A stretch of 56,138 nucleotides of DNA from Acetobacteraceae bacterium. GTDB taxonomy: Bacteria; Pseudomonadota; Alphaproteobacteria; Acetobacterales; Acetobacteraceae. The translations under genes and the position numbers were made by a program. Below are positions 34,517 to 44,007 of this stretch, one piece after another. Within the stretch, counting starts at the first letter, position 1; every line of letters begins with the position of its first letter. The DNA lies in contig JARLIM010000008.1 of NCBI GenBank assembly GCA_031291725.1, positions 1 to 56,138 of the forward strand. Reading direction: 5' to 3'. Under the pieces are notes generated by a model. It made no database searches. It was given only the letters and a program-made list of their open reading frames with translations, and had not been told where the DNA came from.

Positions 34517-34533
34517 TTGACGTCACCTGTCAA
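34517..34533. promoter_or_regulatory. Candidate operator palindrome upstream of Rieske gene
   Basis: TTGACGTCACCTGTCAA has perfect 5-bp arms (TTGAC and GTCAA) around seven bases, about 170 bases before the oxygenase start, in the 233-base intergenic region. It is a possible binding site for a dimeric regulator. No regulator gene adjoins it. The rest of 34350-34582 shows nothing I can name. Confidence 0.3.
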
Positions 34534-34582
34534 GCTGAGGTTGAAACAGAGCTGAATCCTGCGTGGCGCCTCCTTCTGTCGA

Positions 34583-36076
34583 TCAAGCTGCCTGTCGTGG
34601 AACGGTTGCGACGAATTGGCGGATGGCTGTTTCGGAATGTTCATCAAACTGAAATTGCAGGCGGAGCGTGCCGCCTTGGTATTCCACCACCCGCCCCCGC
34701 AATGCGGCGGCGGTCAACCCGATGATCTCCACCACATCGCCACAGCGCACCATCAGATTGACCCGGATCGCAACACCGCTCGCGGAGATCGTCACCACCT
34801 CGCCCGTCACGATTGAACCATTGCCAACCCGCAGATCGATACGCTGCCCGGAGCCAGCCACCGCCCCCGTCACAGCATCGACAAATTTGCCCGCCCGCGC
34901 CAACTGATCGGCAAGTTCCTCGGTTGTGGAGCTCGCGCGCGTGATCTGTTCGGTAATCTCCCGACAAGACACCACCAACTCCTCCACCGCTGATGCGACG
35001 ATTTCGGCATTTTGCTGTGTCTGTTGGGCGTCAACCTCCCACATCCGATTGCGCAGCAAGGCCTCACGAAAGCCGGATAAGGCACGCGATAAATCGCCCA
35101 ATTCGTCGCGCATCGCGCGTTCATGCTGCACATTGTCCAAATCGCCCTCGGCCAGACGTCGCGCAGCGTGCGCCAATTGCAACAGCGGGCCCACGACCAT
35201 CGTCTGCGCCACCATGAATATCACCCAAGTCGCTAGGCCGAACAGCAACGCAGTGGCCCCGATACGGCGCCATTGCCTACCTTTCAGATCGTTCAGCCGC
35301 TCATCAAGCATGCGCGTCAATTCCGCGCAGGCATGTTCATCGAAATGCGCCAAACCGCCCAGCAGCGAGATTGCCATCGCCGCACTGGCTTCGCCCTTCT
35401 GCCGCGCCGTGGTGAAGCGGTTGATCTGCTCATGCAGTTCGGCCCACTCGGCACCGAGAGCCGATTTCAGTGAACCATCCGAGTTGTTATCGAATGCTGA
35501 CGCCAACGATGCTGATAGACCACCCACCGTGTCGGCCAACCCGTCAGTGGCAATCAGAAAACGGGCTTCGCGTTGTGCCGAGCGCCACTCCGCCCCCATC
35601 TCCACCGATGTCGCCACGCGATCAATGAGTTCCGGCAGACGGTTCAACACTGCGTCCATCATGTAATAGCTGTCGAGCGCGTGATCGAGGATCAGGTTCG
35701 AACGTTCGCCGATGCGCATCATCAGACCACGCAACTTGGCGCGCACCACCACCCAATCCGCCCGGCCAGACATCGCTTGCACAACGGCCCGCGCTTGGAT
35801 GTCGGTTTGAAGAGCACTGCCGTAAGAGGCCTGCAATTGCTCCAGTTGCGCAAGCCACTCCGCCGATACCTTGTCATGCTGCAGGCTGGCGCGTGCAGCC
35901 TCACGCTGGATATCGGCCACACCGCGCAAATAGCGCACGCCCCGCGCCTCCTGCTGGGCGAAGTCAATCTGAGTGTTCTGCCCGGCCAGCACCAAGGCCA
36001 TACCGAAACCTGTCAACGCGAGCAAAATAGCCGCCAAGAGCGCGAATTTCGGAGCGATCTTTAGAGAATCGAGCAT
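34583..36076 (-). CDS. Chemoreceptor-like membrane protein with PilZ-like C-terminus
   Basis: 497 residues from the ATG at 36076. Transmembrane segment at about 9-31, a 240-residue helical periplasmic sensor region, a second membrane segment at about 272-292, a HAMP domain (about 292-345) and only about 60 residues of coiled coil (350-405, with Glu-Ile-Val-Ala-Ser-Ala-Val-Glu-Glu-Leu). The usual long methyl-accepting hairpin tip, with its Glu-Gly-Glu-like CheA/CheW site, is missing. Instead, residues 408-492 form a beta-rich PilZ-like domain (Gly-Ser-Ile-Val-Thr-Gly-Glu-Val-Val-Thr-Ile-Ser-Ala-Ser-Gly-Val). The Arg-x3-Arg and Asp-x-Ser-x2-Gly c-di-GMP motifs are only partly matched. The upstream frame to 36220 is not coding. 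Confidence 0.82.
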   Translation of the reverse strand: MLDSLKIAPKFALLAAILLALTGFGMALVLAGQNTQIDFAQQEARGVRYLRGVADIQREAARASLQHDKVSAEWLAQLEQLQASYGSALQTDIQARAVVQAMSGRADWVVVRAKLRGLMMRIGERSNLILDHALDSYYMMDAVLNRLPELIDRVATSVEMGAEWRSAQREARFLIATDGLADTVGGLSASLASAFDNNSDGSLKSALGAEWAELHEQINRFTTARQKGEASAAMAISLLGGLAHFDEHACAELTRMLDERLNDLKGRQWRRIGATALLFGLATWVIFMVAQTMVVGPLLQLAHAARRLAEGDLDNVQHERAMRDELGDLSRALSGFREALLRNRMWEVDAQQTQQNAEIVASAVEELVVSCREITEQITRASSTTEELADQLARAGKFVDAVTGAVAGSGQRIDLRVGNGSIVTGEVVTISASGVAIRVNLMVRCGDVVEIIGLTAAALRGRVVEYQGGTLRLQFQFDEHSETAIRQFVATVPRQAA

Positions 36077-36238
36077 GGATTGACCCCTGCTGGAGCGTGA
36101 TTGCCAGTCACGATACCCACACTGCATTGCCGAAACGTAAACAGGGGCCGCCATGGTCGATGCCGCCCGGTTGCCAATACACATGCTGGCAATAAAATGA
36201 AGGTGGCCTGGTTCATGCAAAACCAGGCACGCCGCGAA

Positions 36239-36955
36239 TTAGCGCAGGAAGGTGACCATCAGTGGCACCAAAATGGCTGTCACAATGCCATTCAATCCAA
36301 TCGCCAATCCACCAAATGCCCCCGCCGTTTCGCTCACCAACAGCATGCGCGCCGTGGCCAGACCGTGGCCAGCGACGCCGGCAGCCAAGCCCTGAGCACG
36401 CATATCGTGAATTTTCAGGAGCTTCATGCTCATCGGCAACAGCGTAATCGCCGTCAGACCTGTCAGCAGCACGAACACCGCAGCCAGTGAAGGCTGGCCA
36501 CCGATCTGTTCGGCAATGCCCATCGCTATCGGCGTGGTGACGGATTTTGGGGCGAGAGAGAGCACGATCACCCGCGACGCCCCCATCGCGCGCGCGATCA
36601 GCATGGCCGAGGCGGATGCCACCACGGAGCCTGCGAGCAGTGCCGTGATGATCGCGCGGGCGGATCGACGGATGCGGCGCAGATTGGCGTACATTGGTAA
36701 GGCCAGCGCCACTGTCGCCGGGCCGAGCAGGAAATGAACGTATTGTGCACCCTGAAAATAGGCCGAATATGGCGTATGTGTGATCAACAGCAGCGGGGCC
36801 AGGATCGCCACCGACAACAGCATCGGATTGGCCAGCGGGTTGCTGCCCATCCGCGAGGCGAGTTGATTGGCGATCTGCCAGACCACCAGCGTGACGCCCA
36901 ATCCGAGCAGCGGAGTGGTTTCAAGATAGACCCATAGATGGAAGATTTTCTCCAT
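36239..36955 (-). CDS. lrgB: LrgB-family membrane protein
   Basis: 238 residues with six or seven hydrophobic segments. The family signature Ala-Pro-Lys-Ser-Val-Thr-Thr-Pro-Ile-Ala-Met-Gly-Ile (about 138-150) and Gly-His-Gly-Leu-Ala-Thr-Ala-Arg (about 200-207) are present. LrgB acts with LrgA/CidA-type proteins. Originally called antiholin-like, in other bacteria such pairs export or import small metabolites such as pyruvate or glycolate. It starts three bases after lrgA. Confidence 0.92.
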   Translation of the reverse strand: MEKIFHLWVYLETTPLLGLGVTLVVWQIANQLASRMGSNPLANPMLLSVAILAPLLLITHTPYSAYFQGAQYVHFLLGPATVALALPMYANLRRIRRSARAIITALLAGSVVASASAMLIARAMGASRVIVLSLAPKSVTTPIAMGIAEQIGGQPSLAAVFVLLTGLTAITLLPMSMKLLKIHDMRAQGLAAGVAGHGLATARMLLVSETAGAFGGLAIGLNGIVTAILVPLMVTFLR

Positions 36956-36958
36956 CGT

Positions 36959-37306
36959 TCAGCTCTCCTCATCCGAACCGGACAGGCGCTGCATCACCCA
37001 AGCTGTGGTAATCAACCCAGCAAAGGTGGACACAGGTATCGCCACCAGCAGCGCCAGCCAATTTTCCCGCAATGCGTCGAGTTGGTTGATCACCCCCACC
37101 CCAGCCGGGACGAACAACAGACCGAAATGCCGCAACAACCAATTGCCGGTGGTCTCCAGCTCAGCATCCGGGCCGCCCCGCCAGAGCAGCCAGAGCAGCA
37201 ACAGCACAAGGCCTATCACCGGCCCAGGCAGCGGCAGGTTGAGGAAGCGGGCGGTCACCTCGCCAATAAACTGGCAGACCACCAACAGGGTCAGAGCGTT
37301 CAACAT
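36959..37306 (-). CDS. lrgA: LrgA/CidA-family membrane protein
   Basis: 115 residues from the ATG at 37306; the longer open frame upstream is rich in Arg/Cys and not protein-like. Four hydrophobic segments. Leu-Pro-Leu-Pro-Gly-Pro-Val-Ile-Gly-Leu (about 24-33) and Phe-Val-Pro-Ala-Gly-Val-Gly-Val-Ile (about 63-71) are the family signatures. Pairing with lrgB three bases away is standard. Which of murein hydrolase control or metabolite transport applies here cannot be told. Confidence 0.93.
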   Translation of the reverse strand: MLNALTLLVVCQFIGEVTARFLNLPLPGPVIGLVLLLLWLLWRGGPDAELETTGNWLLRHFGLLFVPAGVGVINQLDALRENWLALLVAIPVSTFAGLITTAWVMQRLSGSDEES

Positions 37307-37364
37307 CGCTACAGGCTTGCGCAGTTCCCTGCGCGCGTAAAGCGGCAAGCGAATTTGAACTCGG

Positions 37365-37736
37365 TCAATCCAGTTGCAGCCGCAGCGCCAAACCGGAAAG
37401 CGGCATGCGCAATTCTCGCAGGCCGGGATTGGTGCTGGACCCCGACGTGAAGCTTTCACCGCGATACCCAGTTGCGGGTCCGCCAAACACCGGTCCAATT
37501 TTGATGCGTTGCACCGGCACGCGCGGCGCGCGGGCCTCCATATCCGGGATTGGAGCCGTGGTCTGATCAGGCGGTGTTGCCAGTCTGATTTTCGGAGCCG
37601 TCAAAAACGCACTGCCAAAATCTTTGCGCAAAATCTCCGGCACCGCTTGTTGTGCCAAAGCGCCGCGCTGATCACTGAGCACGAGACAAAGCACGGCCCA
37701 GAGCAAGGCGTATCGTATGTTGAGCATCACCGTCAT
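37365..37736 (-). CDS. Small exported hypothetical protein
   Basis: 123 residues from the ATG at 37736; another in-frame ATG lies three codons later. Residues 5-25 form a signal peptide (Leu-Leu-Trp-Ala-Val-Leu-Cys-Leu-Val-Leu) with cleavage after Ala-Leu-Ala near 27. The mature part is basic and Pro/Gly-rich with no recognisable domain. The frame extends upstream to 37958 but overlaps the neighbouring small gene and has a poor residue mix. It precedes lrgA by 58 bases on the same strand. Confidence 0.55.
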   Translation of the reverse strand: MTVMLNIRYALLWAVLCLVLSDQRGALAQQAVPEILRKDFGSAFLTAPKIRLATPPDQTTAPIPDMEARAPRVPVQRIKIGPVFGGPATGYRGESFTSGSSTNPGLRELRMPLSGLALRLQLD

Positions 37737-37830
37737 GTCGCTCAACAGATGCGCCACGCCTGTGGCGAAGACAAGGCAAAGCAGTCGCAAAACACCCGAA
37801 ATCAATGCATCAATGCCCGCCCGTCGACAT

Positions 37831-38106
37831 TTACACCGAGAGATCGAGCAGCGACCCACGCGGAAGCGGTTGCCCTGGTGCCGGCGGCAACGGCAAGACC
37901 GAGGGCGTCGGTCGCGCCGCCCCCCCGCCTCCCCCAGGAACGGCCTGCACAGGGGCACGGGATGCCGTGGATGCGGGCATCGGACGCACGCCGGAAACCT
38001 GCGTGCTGCCGTTCAGAACGGCGGCGGAAAACGCCGCGAGGGAGCCATTGGAGATCATACGGCTCACTGTGGCATCGAATGATTGAGAATGTGTTAACGG
38101 GCGCAT
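37831..38106 (-). CDS. Small hypothetical protein, Pro-rich
   Basis: 91 residues, Ser/Ala/Pro-rich. A run of five Gly (about 58-62) is followed by Leu-Pro-Leu-Pro-Pro-Ala-Pro-Gly-Gln-Pro-Leu-Pro-Arg-Gly-Ser-Leu-Leu-Asp-Leu-Ser-Val at the very end. A tail of the Arg-Gly-Ser-Leu-Leu-Asp-Leu type appears to me to recur in short alphaproteobacterial proteins; this is from memory. No signal peptide. The start codon is the tip of a perfect 34-base inverted repeat, so translation may be structure-controlled. It follows pgk by 64 bases. Confidence 0.5.
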   Translation of the reverse strand: MRPLTHSQSFDATVSRMISNGSLAAFSAAVLNGSTQVSGVRPMPASTASRAPVQAVPGGGGGAARPTPSVLPLPPAPGQPLPRGSLLDLSV

Positions 38107-38137
38107 GGAAAGAGAATGATATTATTCTCTTTCCATG
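38104..38137. repeat. Perfect 14-bp inverted repeat covering a start codon
   Basis: CATGGAAAGAGAAT (38104-38117) and ATTCTCTTTCCATG (38124-38137) are exact reverse complements around six bases. It lies between the pgk stop and the 91-residue gene and includes that gene's ATG. There is no T-run on either side. It could be an operator, an RNA hairpin that hides the start codon, or a processing stem. Confidence 0.7.
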
Positions 38138-38170
38138 TCCATACGTCTCAAAAAATGATAAAAATCCATG

Positions 38171-39361
38171 TCAGCCTTCAAGGGCCGCGACACCCGGAAG
38201 GGTCTTGCCTTCCATCCACTCCAGGAATGCACCGCCCGCCGAGGAGACGTAGCTCATCTGCTCGGAAACGCCGGCATGGCGTAGCGCCGAGACGGTATCG
38301 CCACCGCCAGCCACCGAGAGCAAGGCGCCGGATTGCGTCGCCGCCGCCACGGCGTGGGCCAAGGCCACGGTCGCTGTGTCAAAAGGCGCCGTTTCAAAGG
38401 CGCCGAGCGGGCCGTTCCACACCAATGTCTTCACACTGGACAGCTTGGCGATCAGGGCGGCAACCGTGGCGGGGCCGACATCGAGCATCATTGAATCGGC
38501 TGGAATATCCGTCACATTCACCGTCTTGACCGGCGGATTGGCGCGGAATTCGGTGGCGGTGACGGCATCGACCGGCAGCACGATCTCGCAGCCAGCCGCC
38601 TTCGCCTTGGCGACGATCTCCAGCGCAGTGGCGTGCATGTCCGCCTCCTGCAAGGATTTTCCGACCGAAATTCCCTCCGCGGCCAGGAAGGTGTTGGCCA
38701 TCGCACCGCCGATCACCAGAACGTCCACACGGCCGACGAGATTGCCGAGCAGATCAAGCTTGGTGGACACTTTCGAGCCGCCGACAATCGCCATCACCGG
38801 ACGCACCGGCTCGCCCAGAGCTGCCGTCAGCGCCTCCAATTCGCGCTGCATCAAGCGACCGGCATAGGACGGCAGCAGATGCGCCACGCCCTCGGTGGAG
38901 GCATGCGCGCGATGGGCGGCGGAGAAGGCGTCGTTGACAAAAATATCGGCATTGGTGGCCAAGGCCTTGGCCAATGCCGGATCGTTCTTCTCTTCACCTG
39001 CGTGGAAACGGGTGTTTTCCAGCACCAGCACGTCGCCATGCGCGAGCTTGGCCACGGCTTCGGCGGCAGGCGCGCCAATGCAGTCATCAGCAAAGGCGAC
39101 CGGCTTGCCGAGCACTTCGGCCAGCGCGGCAGCCATCGGGGCCAGCGACATGTCCGGCACGCGCTTGCCCTTCGGGCGGTCGAAATGACTGCACACGATC
39201 ACCCGCGCGCCCTTATCCGCCAGCTCGCGGATGGTGGGGGAGAGGCGTTCGATGCGGGTGAGGTCGGTAATCTTGCCGTCGCGCACCGGCACGTTGAGGT
39301 CGGCACGCAGCAGAACGCGCTTGCCAGCAACATCGACACCATCGAGCGTACGGTAAGACAT
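38171..39361 (-). CDS. pgk: Phosphoglycerate kinase
   Basis: Interconverts 1,3-bisphosphoglycerate and 3-phosphoglycerate with ATP formation. 396 residues. Arg-Ala-Asp-Leu-Asn-Val-Pro near 19-25, [14 protein letters not shown], the Gly-Gly-Ser-Lys-Val-Ser-Thr-Lys hinge region (about 195-202), [17 protein letters not shown] and Gly-Gly-Gly-Asp-Thr are all present. It follows gap after a hairpin. Confidence 0.98.
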   Translation of the reverse strand: MSYRTLDGVDVAGKRVLLRADLNVPVRDGKITDLTRIERLSPTIRELADKGARVIVCSHFDRPKGKRVPDMSLAPMAAALAEVLGKPVAFADDCIGAPAAEAVAKLAHGDVLVLENTRFHAGEEKNDPALAKALATNADIFVNDAFSAAHRAHASTEGVAHLLPSYAGRLMQRELEALTAALGEPVRPVMAIVGGSKVSTKLDLLGNLVGRVDVLVIGGAMANTFLAAEGISVGKSLQEADMHATALEIVAKAKAAGCEIVLPVDAVTATEFRANPPVKTVNVTDIPADSMMLDVGPATVAALIAKLSSVKTLVWNGPLGAFETAPFDTATVALAHAVAAATQSGALLSVAGGGDTVSALRHAGVSEQMSYVSSAGGAFLEWMEGKTLPGVAALEG

Positions 39362-39393
39362 CTTTAAGACTTTCCCATTATAGCCGAAAAACG

Positions 39394-39422
39394 AAGCGCC
39401 CGGCTGTACGGGCCGGGCGCTT
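39394..39422 (-). terminator. Hairpin with T-run between gap and pgk
   Basis: Stem AAGCGCCCGGC (39394-39404) with GCCGGGCGCTT (39412-39422), 11 bp, seven-base loop. On the minus strand it is followed by CGTTTTTC. It would end or attenuate tkt-gap transcripts 11 bases after gap and before pgk, lowering pgk expression or stabilising the gap mRNA 3' end. Confidence 0.72.
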
Positions 39423-39433
39423 ATTGGAGCAGA

Positions 39434-40447
39434 TTACAGGCTGCCGAGCAGGGCGGCGGTGTCGGACATACGGTTGGAGAAGCCCCATTCGTTGTCATAC
39501 CAGCTCATCACACGCACCAGGCCGCCATCAACCACGGCGGTCTGCGTGGCGTCGAAGGTGGAGGAGGCCGGGACATGGTTGAAGTCCGAGCTGACCAGCT
39601 TCTCGGTATTGTAGCCGAGAATGCCCTTCAGCGCGCCTTCCGATGCGGCCTTCATCGCTGCATTCACGTCCTCTTTGGTGACAGACTTGTTCAGCACCAC
39701 GTCGAGCGAGACCAGCGACACATTCGGGGTCGGCACGCGGATGGCGGTGCCATCGAGCTTGCCCGCCAGTTCCGGCATCACCAGGCCCACGGCCTTGGCC
39801 GCACCGGTGGAGGTCGGGATCATGTTCGTGGCAGCAGCGCGGGCGCGATGCAGATCCTTGTGCAGCGTGTCCAGCGTCGGCTGGTCGCCGGTGTAGGAAT
39901 GGATCGTGACCATGTAGCCGCGCACGATGCCGAAATTGTCGTGCAGCACCTTGGCCACCGGGGCGAGGCAGTTGGTGGTGCAGGAGGCGTTCGAGACGAC
40001 CGTCATGTCCTTGGTGAGCGTCTTTTCGTTCACACCATAGACAATGGTGGCGTCGGCGTTTTCGCCCGGCGCCGAGATCAGCACCTTGCGCGCACCGGCG
40101 GCGATCAGCGCGGTCGCCTTCTCCTTGGATGTGAAGATGCCGGTGCATTCCATCGCCACGTCCACACCCTGGAACGGCACCTTGGTCGGGTCGCGCTCAG
40201 CGGAGACGGTGATCGGGCCATAGGTGCGGCCGTTATGGTGAATGGTGATGTCCTGACCATTGACCACGACTTCGCCGGGGAAGCGGCCATGCACGCTGTC
40301 GTAGCGGAACAGATGGGCGTTGGCTTCGACGCTGCCGAGATCGTTGATAGCGACCGGCACCACGTCGGTGCGGCCGGATTCGATGATGGCGCGCAGCACC
40401 AGACGACCGATGCGGCCGAAGCCGTTAATGGCGATTTTGACAGCCAT
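39434..40447 (-). CDS. gap: Glyceraldehyde-3-phosphate dehydrogenase, type I
   Basis: Oxidises and phosphorylates glyceraldehyde 3-phosphate. 337 residues. Ile-Asn-Gly-Phe-Gly-Arg-Ile-Gly-Arg (residues 6-14) binds the cofactor. Ser-Asn-Ala-Ser-Cys-Thr-Thr-Asn-Cys (about 152-160) holds the catalytic Cys, and Trp-Tyr-Asp-Asn-Glu-Trp-Gly lies at the C-terminus. The Asp after the second strand (Ile-Asn-Asp-Leu) favours NAD+. It sits 21 bases after tkt, so pentose-phosphate/Calvin-type and glycolytic steps are linked. Confidence 0.98.
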   Translation of the reverse strand: MAVKIAINGFGRIGRLVLRAIIESGRTDVVPVAINDLGSVEANAHLFRYDSVHGRFPGEVVVNGQDITIHHNGRTYGPITVSAERDPTKVPFQGVDVAMECTGIFTSKEKATALIAAGARKVLISAPGENADATIVYGVNEKTLTKDMTVVSNASCTTNCLAPVAKVLHDNFGIVRGYMVTIHSYTGDQPTLDTLHKDLHRARAAATNMIPTSTGAAKAVGLVMPELAGKLDGTAIRVPTPNVSLVSLDVVLNKSVTKEDVNAAMKAASEGALKGILGYNTEKLVSSDFNHVPASSTFDATQTAVVDGGLVRVMSWYDNEWGFSNRMSDTAALLGSL

Positions 40448-40468
40448 GATGATCTCTCCCGTGTTTTC

Positions 40469-42508
40469 TTAAACAGCCAGACGGCGCTTGACGGCGGCCG
40501 CAATCGCCTCCGGCGTGATGCCGAAATGCTTGTAAAGAACGTCGATCGGCGCGGAAGCCCCAAATGTGTCCAGCCCGATGAACACCCCGTCATTGCCAAG
40601 CCAGCGTTCCCAGCCAAAGGAACTCGCCGCCTCAACGCCCACGCGCAACGCACCGCCCAGGATCTGGGCGCGATAGCTCTCGTCCTGCTGGGCAAACAGC
40701 TCCCAGCACGGCATCGACACCACAGCCACCGACACACCTTCAGCGGCCAGCGCGGCACGGGCGTCCATTGCGATGGCCACTTCGGAGCCGGTGGCGATCA
40801 GCGTGGCCTGACGCGGCCCTTCGGCTTCGGCCAGCACATAGGCGCCGCGTGCCGAGCGATTTTCGCCGGTATCGGTGCGCAATGTCGGCAGACCCTGGCG
40901 CGAGAGAGCGAGCAGGCTCGGGCCATCATTGCGACGCAAGGCGAGTTCCCAACACTCTGCGGTCTCCATCGCATCCGCCGGGCGGAAGGTGAGAACGCCA
41001 GGCATCGCACGCAGGCTGGCCAGATGCTCCACCGGCTGATGCGTCGGGCCGTCTTCGCCCAGGCCGATGCTGTCATGCGTCAACACATGGATCGCCCGGA
41101 TGCGCATCAGCGCCGCCAGACGGATGGCCGAGCGCATATAGTCGGTGAACACGAAGAACGTGCCGCTATACGGAATCACGCCGCCATGCAGCGCCATGCC
41201 GTTCATCGCTGCCGCCATGCCGAATTCGCGGATGCCGTAATGGATATACCGGCCACCGAAATTGCCCGGCGTGACAAAGCCCATGCCCTTGACCAGCGTG
41301 AGGTTCGAGCCGGTGAGATCGGCCGAGCCGCCGATCATTTCCGGCACCGCTGGCACCAGCGCCTCCAGCGCCTTCTGGCTCGATTGGCGGGTGGCAAGCT
41401 TGGGCTTCTTCTCGGCAATATCGGCGCGCAGAGCGGCCACGGCCTCGTGGAAATTCTCCGGCAGCTTGCCCGCCATCACACGCTCGAATTCGGCGCGCAT
41501 CGGATGGTGCGCCAGACGCTTCAGCCAAGCGCGCCGGGCAGAAGCGCCACGGCTGCCAGCCTCACGCCACGCATCGGCAACACCTTCCGGCACTTCGAAC
41601 GCCGCATGATTCCACCCCATCGCCGCCTTGGCAGCCTGCGCCTCATCGGCACCCAAAGGTGCGCCATGCGAGGCGGCGGTGCCGGCCTTGGTGGGGGCAG
41701 AGAAACCGATGATCGTCTTGCAGGCGATCAGCGTGGGCTTGGTGGAGCGCATGGCGGCGGCGATGGCCGCGGCGATCTGCGCCGGGTCGTGCCCATCGAC
41801 CTTCTTGGTCGCCCAACCGGCGGCAGCGAAGCGTTTCACCTGATCTTCCGAGGAGGACAGCGCCACATCGCCATCGATGCTGATCGCGTTGTCATCCCAC
41901 AGCACGGTCAGCTTGTTCAGCTTCAGATGCCCGGCAATGCTGATGGCTTCCTGGCTGATGCCTTCCATCAGATCGCCGTCGCCACACGTCACCCAGGTGC
42001 GGTGATCGACCAGCGACTTGCCGAAGCGCGCGGCGAGCAGACGCTCGGCCAGCGCCATGCCGACGGCGGTGGCCAACCCTTGGCCGAGCGGGCCGGTGGT
42101 GGTCTCAATCGCCGGATGCTCGCCATATTCGGGGTGCCCGGCGGCGGGGGAATGCAATTGGCGGAAATTTTTCAAATCCTCGATGCCCATCCCGGCATGG
42201 CCGGTCAGATGCAACAGGGCGTAGAGCAGCATCGAGCCATGACCGCCGGAGAGCACGAAGCGGTCACGATCCGGCCAGCGCGGGTCGGCAGCGTCGAATT
42301 TATGAAAGCGGGTCCACAGCGCCGTAGCCACATCGGCCATGCCCATCGGCATACCGGGATGGCCGGAATTCGCCTTCTGCACCGCATCGATGGCCAGCGC
42401 ACGAATGGCGTCCGCCATCCGCCGTTCAGGCGTGATCGGCCGGGCGAGAATGGCGGCCTGAGCGGCCAAAGCGGGGTTGTCACCCGTGATCTCAGCAATC
42501 GACGCCAT
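40469..42508 (-). CDS. tkt: Transketolase
   Basis: Thiamine diphosphate enzyme moving two-carbon ketol groups in the pentose phosphate pathway. 679 residues. [12 protein letters not shown] near residue 45, Gly-Gly-His-Gly-Ser-Met-Leu, the ThDP motif Gly-Asp-Gly-Asp-Leu-Met-Glu-Gly (about 159-166) ending near Trp-Asp-Asp-Asn, His-Gly-Ala-Pro-Leu-Gly, and [15 protein letters not shown] are visible. It is the first gene of tkt-gap-pgk and diverges from the FkbM-type gene across 180 bases. Confidence 0.98.
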   Translation of the reverse strand: MASIAEITGDNPALAAQAAILARPITPERRMADAIRALAIDAVQKANSGHPGMPMGMADVATALWTRFHKFDAADPRWPDRDRFVLSGGHGSMLLYALLHLTGHAGMGIEDLKNFRQLHSPAAGHPEYGEHPAIETTTGPLGQGLATAVGMALAERLLAARFGKSLVDHRTWVTCGDGDLMEGISQEAISIAGHLKLNKLTVLWDDNAISIDGDVALSSSEDQVKRFAAAGWATKKVDGHDPAQIAAAIAAAMRSTKPTLIACKTIIGFSAPTKAGTAASHGAPLGADEAQAAKAAMGWNHAAFEVPEGVADAWREAGSRGASARRAWLKRLAHHPMRAEFERVMAGKLPENFHEAVAALRADIAEKKPKLATRQSSQKALEALVPAVPEMIGGSADLTGSNLTLVKGMGFVTPGNFGGRYIHYGIREFGMAAAMNGMALHGGVIPYSGTFFVFTDYMRSAIRLAALMRIRAIHVLTHDSIGLGEDGPTHQPVEHLASLRAMPGVLTFRPADAMETAECWELALRRNDGPSLLALSRQGLPTLRTDTGENRSARGAYVLAEAEGPRQATLIATGSEVAIAMDARAALAAEGVSVAVVSMPCWELFAQQDESYRAQILGGALRVGVEAASSFGWERWLGNDGVFIGLDTFGASAPIDVLYKHFGITPEAIAAAVKRRLAV

Positions 42509-42688
42509 TGCGCACTCCTTTTCTCGGGCCTCCCTGTATAATTACACCGCCGCCCCGGCAAGTGCCGCGCGGTTGGGGCGGACCTGTGCAAACTGGCAAA
42601 ATGTGCCGTCATCAGGCGCGCAGACGATCAAAGCTTGACCCAAGCACTCCCAATCGGCACCACAGACCGCAACGCCTTGGAGGCATCG

Positions 42689-43528
42689 ATGCGCGATCTT
42701 AACGGAAACCACGCGCCAGGAAAGCCCAACTCTGGCCCCAAAGCCGCCCTCCCGGCAGTGACCGCCGACGCGCAGCGCCGTGTGTATGACATTCTGCGTC
42801 TGCTGATGCCTTACGATATGCAGGGCGTGGGCAAGCGCCGCATCGGCGGCGATGGCGATGGTGGTTACGTCCTGGCCGATTTGCTCACCCCGGATCAGCC
42901 AATCCTCAGCCTTGGCGTCGGCCCCGATGTCAGCTTCGATCTGGAATTGGCGCAGCAGGGGCACATGATCGTGATGTTCGACCACACGGTGGACGAACTG
43001 CCCGCCACCCACGCGCATTTCGTCTGGCACAAGCTTGGCATTGCCGCTCAGACCGCCGAGGATGGCGTGTTGCGCAGCCTGGATGACCTCATCGCCCTGC
43101 TGCCACAGACCGGAGCCGATCCGGTGCTGAAGATCGATGTCGAGGGGGCCGAATGGGAGTCGCTCGCCGCCGCCAGCCCGCGGAGTTTGCGGCGTTTCGC
43201 GCAAATCGCCATCGAGTTGCACACGCTCTTGGATCTCAGCGAGCCTGGGTTCGGCGCACGCGCCCACCGCATGCTGTCCAATCTGGCGACGGATTTCGTG
43301 CCGGTGCATGTGCATGGCAACAATTTTGGAATCGCAGGCCTCGTCGGCGGCTTTGCCTGCCCGGAGACGCTGGAGTTGACCTATGTGCGCCGCGATCTGA
43401 TCACGACCCTCCCGTCAGCGACGTGGTATCCGACCGGCTTTGACCGTCCGAATTTTGACGAGCGGCCAGACCATCTGTTGTGGCATTTCCCCTTTGCACC
43501 AGGGAGTGCGGCGGCGCTGCTTGCCTGA
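42689..43528 (+). CDS. FkbM-type methyltransferase
   Basis: 279 residues from the ATG at 42689, which has TTGGAGG six bases upstream; an earlier TTG at 42635 is not supported. The central part carries the FkbM pattern: Gly-Gly-Asp-Gly-Asp-Gly-Gly-Tyr-Val-Leu, a Gly-Val-Gly-Pro-Asp-Val-Ser-Phe-Asp segment in the S-adenosylmethionine region, and Leu-Lys-Ile-Asp-Val-Glu-Gly-Ala-Glu-Trp-Glu-Ser-Leu (about 150-162). FkbM proteins O-methylate sugars or polyketides; the acceptor here is unknown. The small lipoprotein gene follows with overlapping stop and start. Confidence 0.86.
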   Translation: MRDLNGNHAPGKPNSGPKAALPAVTADAQRRVYDILRLLMPYDMQGVGKRRIGGDGDGGYVLADLLTPDQPILSLGVGPDVSFDLELAQQGHMIVMFDHTVDELPATHAHFVWHKLGIAAQTAEDGVLRSLDDLIALLPQTGADPVLKIDVEGAEWESLAAASPRSLRRFAQIAIELHTLLDLSEPGFGARAHRMLSNLATDFVPVHVHGNNFGIAGLVGGFACPETLELTYVRRDLITTLPSATWYPTGFDRPNFDERPDHLLWHFPFAPGSAAALLA

Positions 43529-44007
43529 TGCGGCGCTTCCTGCGAGTTTGCGCCATGGCCCGCCATCTCTCCGCACGTCTTCTTATCGCCGGCACGCTGC
43601 TCACGGGCACGTTGCTGTCCGGCTGCGTGCCCGCACCGGACGCCTCACCTTATATGCGGCTGATCGACAGACGGGCGTTTGAGCCCCCTTCAGCCCCCGT
43701 CACCGGCGCTCCGCTCGCCTTGCCGCGCCGGGCGTTGGTGGTGATTTCCTATGACAGCCCGTCCGACCCACCCATGGCGGCATTGGATGCGGCGGTGGAT
43801 GCGGCCTATGCGCGCAAGCAGGACGTGTCGTTCGACATCCTCGCCGCCATCCGCCCCGGCGGACAACCGGATGCGGCGATACAGCGGCACGCAATTGCCC
43901 TGGCACATGAAATCGCCGAGCGCGGCATTTCTCCCACCCGGATACATGTCGGCATTGCGCAAGATCAAGGTGCGTCACCGCGCGAGTTGCGTATCTACGT
44001 TCAGTGA
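43528..44007 (+). CDS. Small lipoprotein
   Basis: 159 residues if translation starts at the ATG that overlaps the TGA of the methyltransferase gene; an ATG nine codons later (43555) gives a more compact signal sequence. A lipobox Leu-Leu-Ser-Gly-Cys lies about 20 residues after that second Met, so the protein is lipid-anchored. The mature part contains Leu-Val-Val-Ile-Ser-Tyr-Asp and Ile-Ala-Glu-Arg-Gly-Ile-Ser-Pro-Thr-Arg-Ile-His-Val-Gly, a pattern seen in small periplasmic proteins of OmpA-like or pilus-assembly type, but I do not assign a family. Confidence 0.78.
   Translation: MRRFLRVCAMARHLSARLLIAGTLLTGTLLSGCVPAPDASPYMRLIDRRAFEPPSAPVTGAPLALPRRALVVISYDSPSDPPMAALDAAVDAAYARKQDVSFDILAAIRPGGQPDAAIQRHAIALAHEIAERGISPTRIHVGIAQDQGASPRELRIYVQ

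Noticed and set aside
39575..42541. 988-codon open frame on the plus strand opposite gap and tkt
   Set aside because: It is the mirror of two strongly coding genes in GC-rich DNA. Its product is His/Arg/Gln-rich without domains, and it has no ribosome-binding site.
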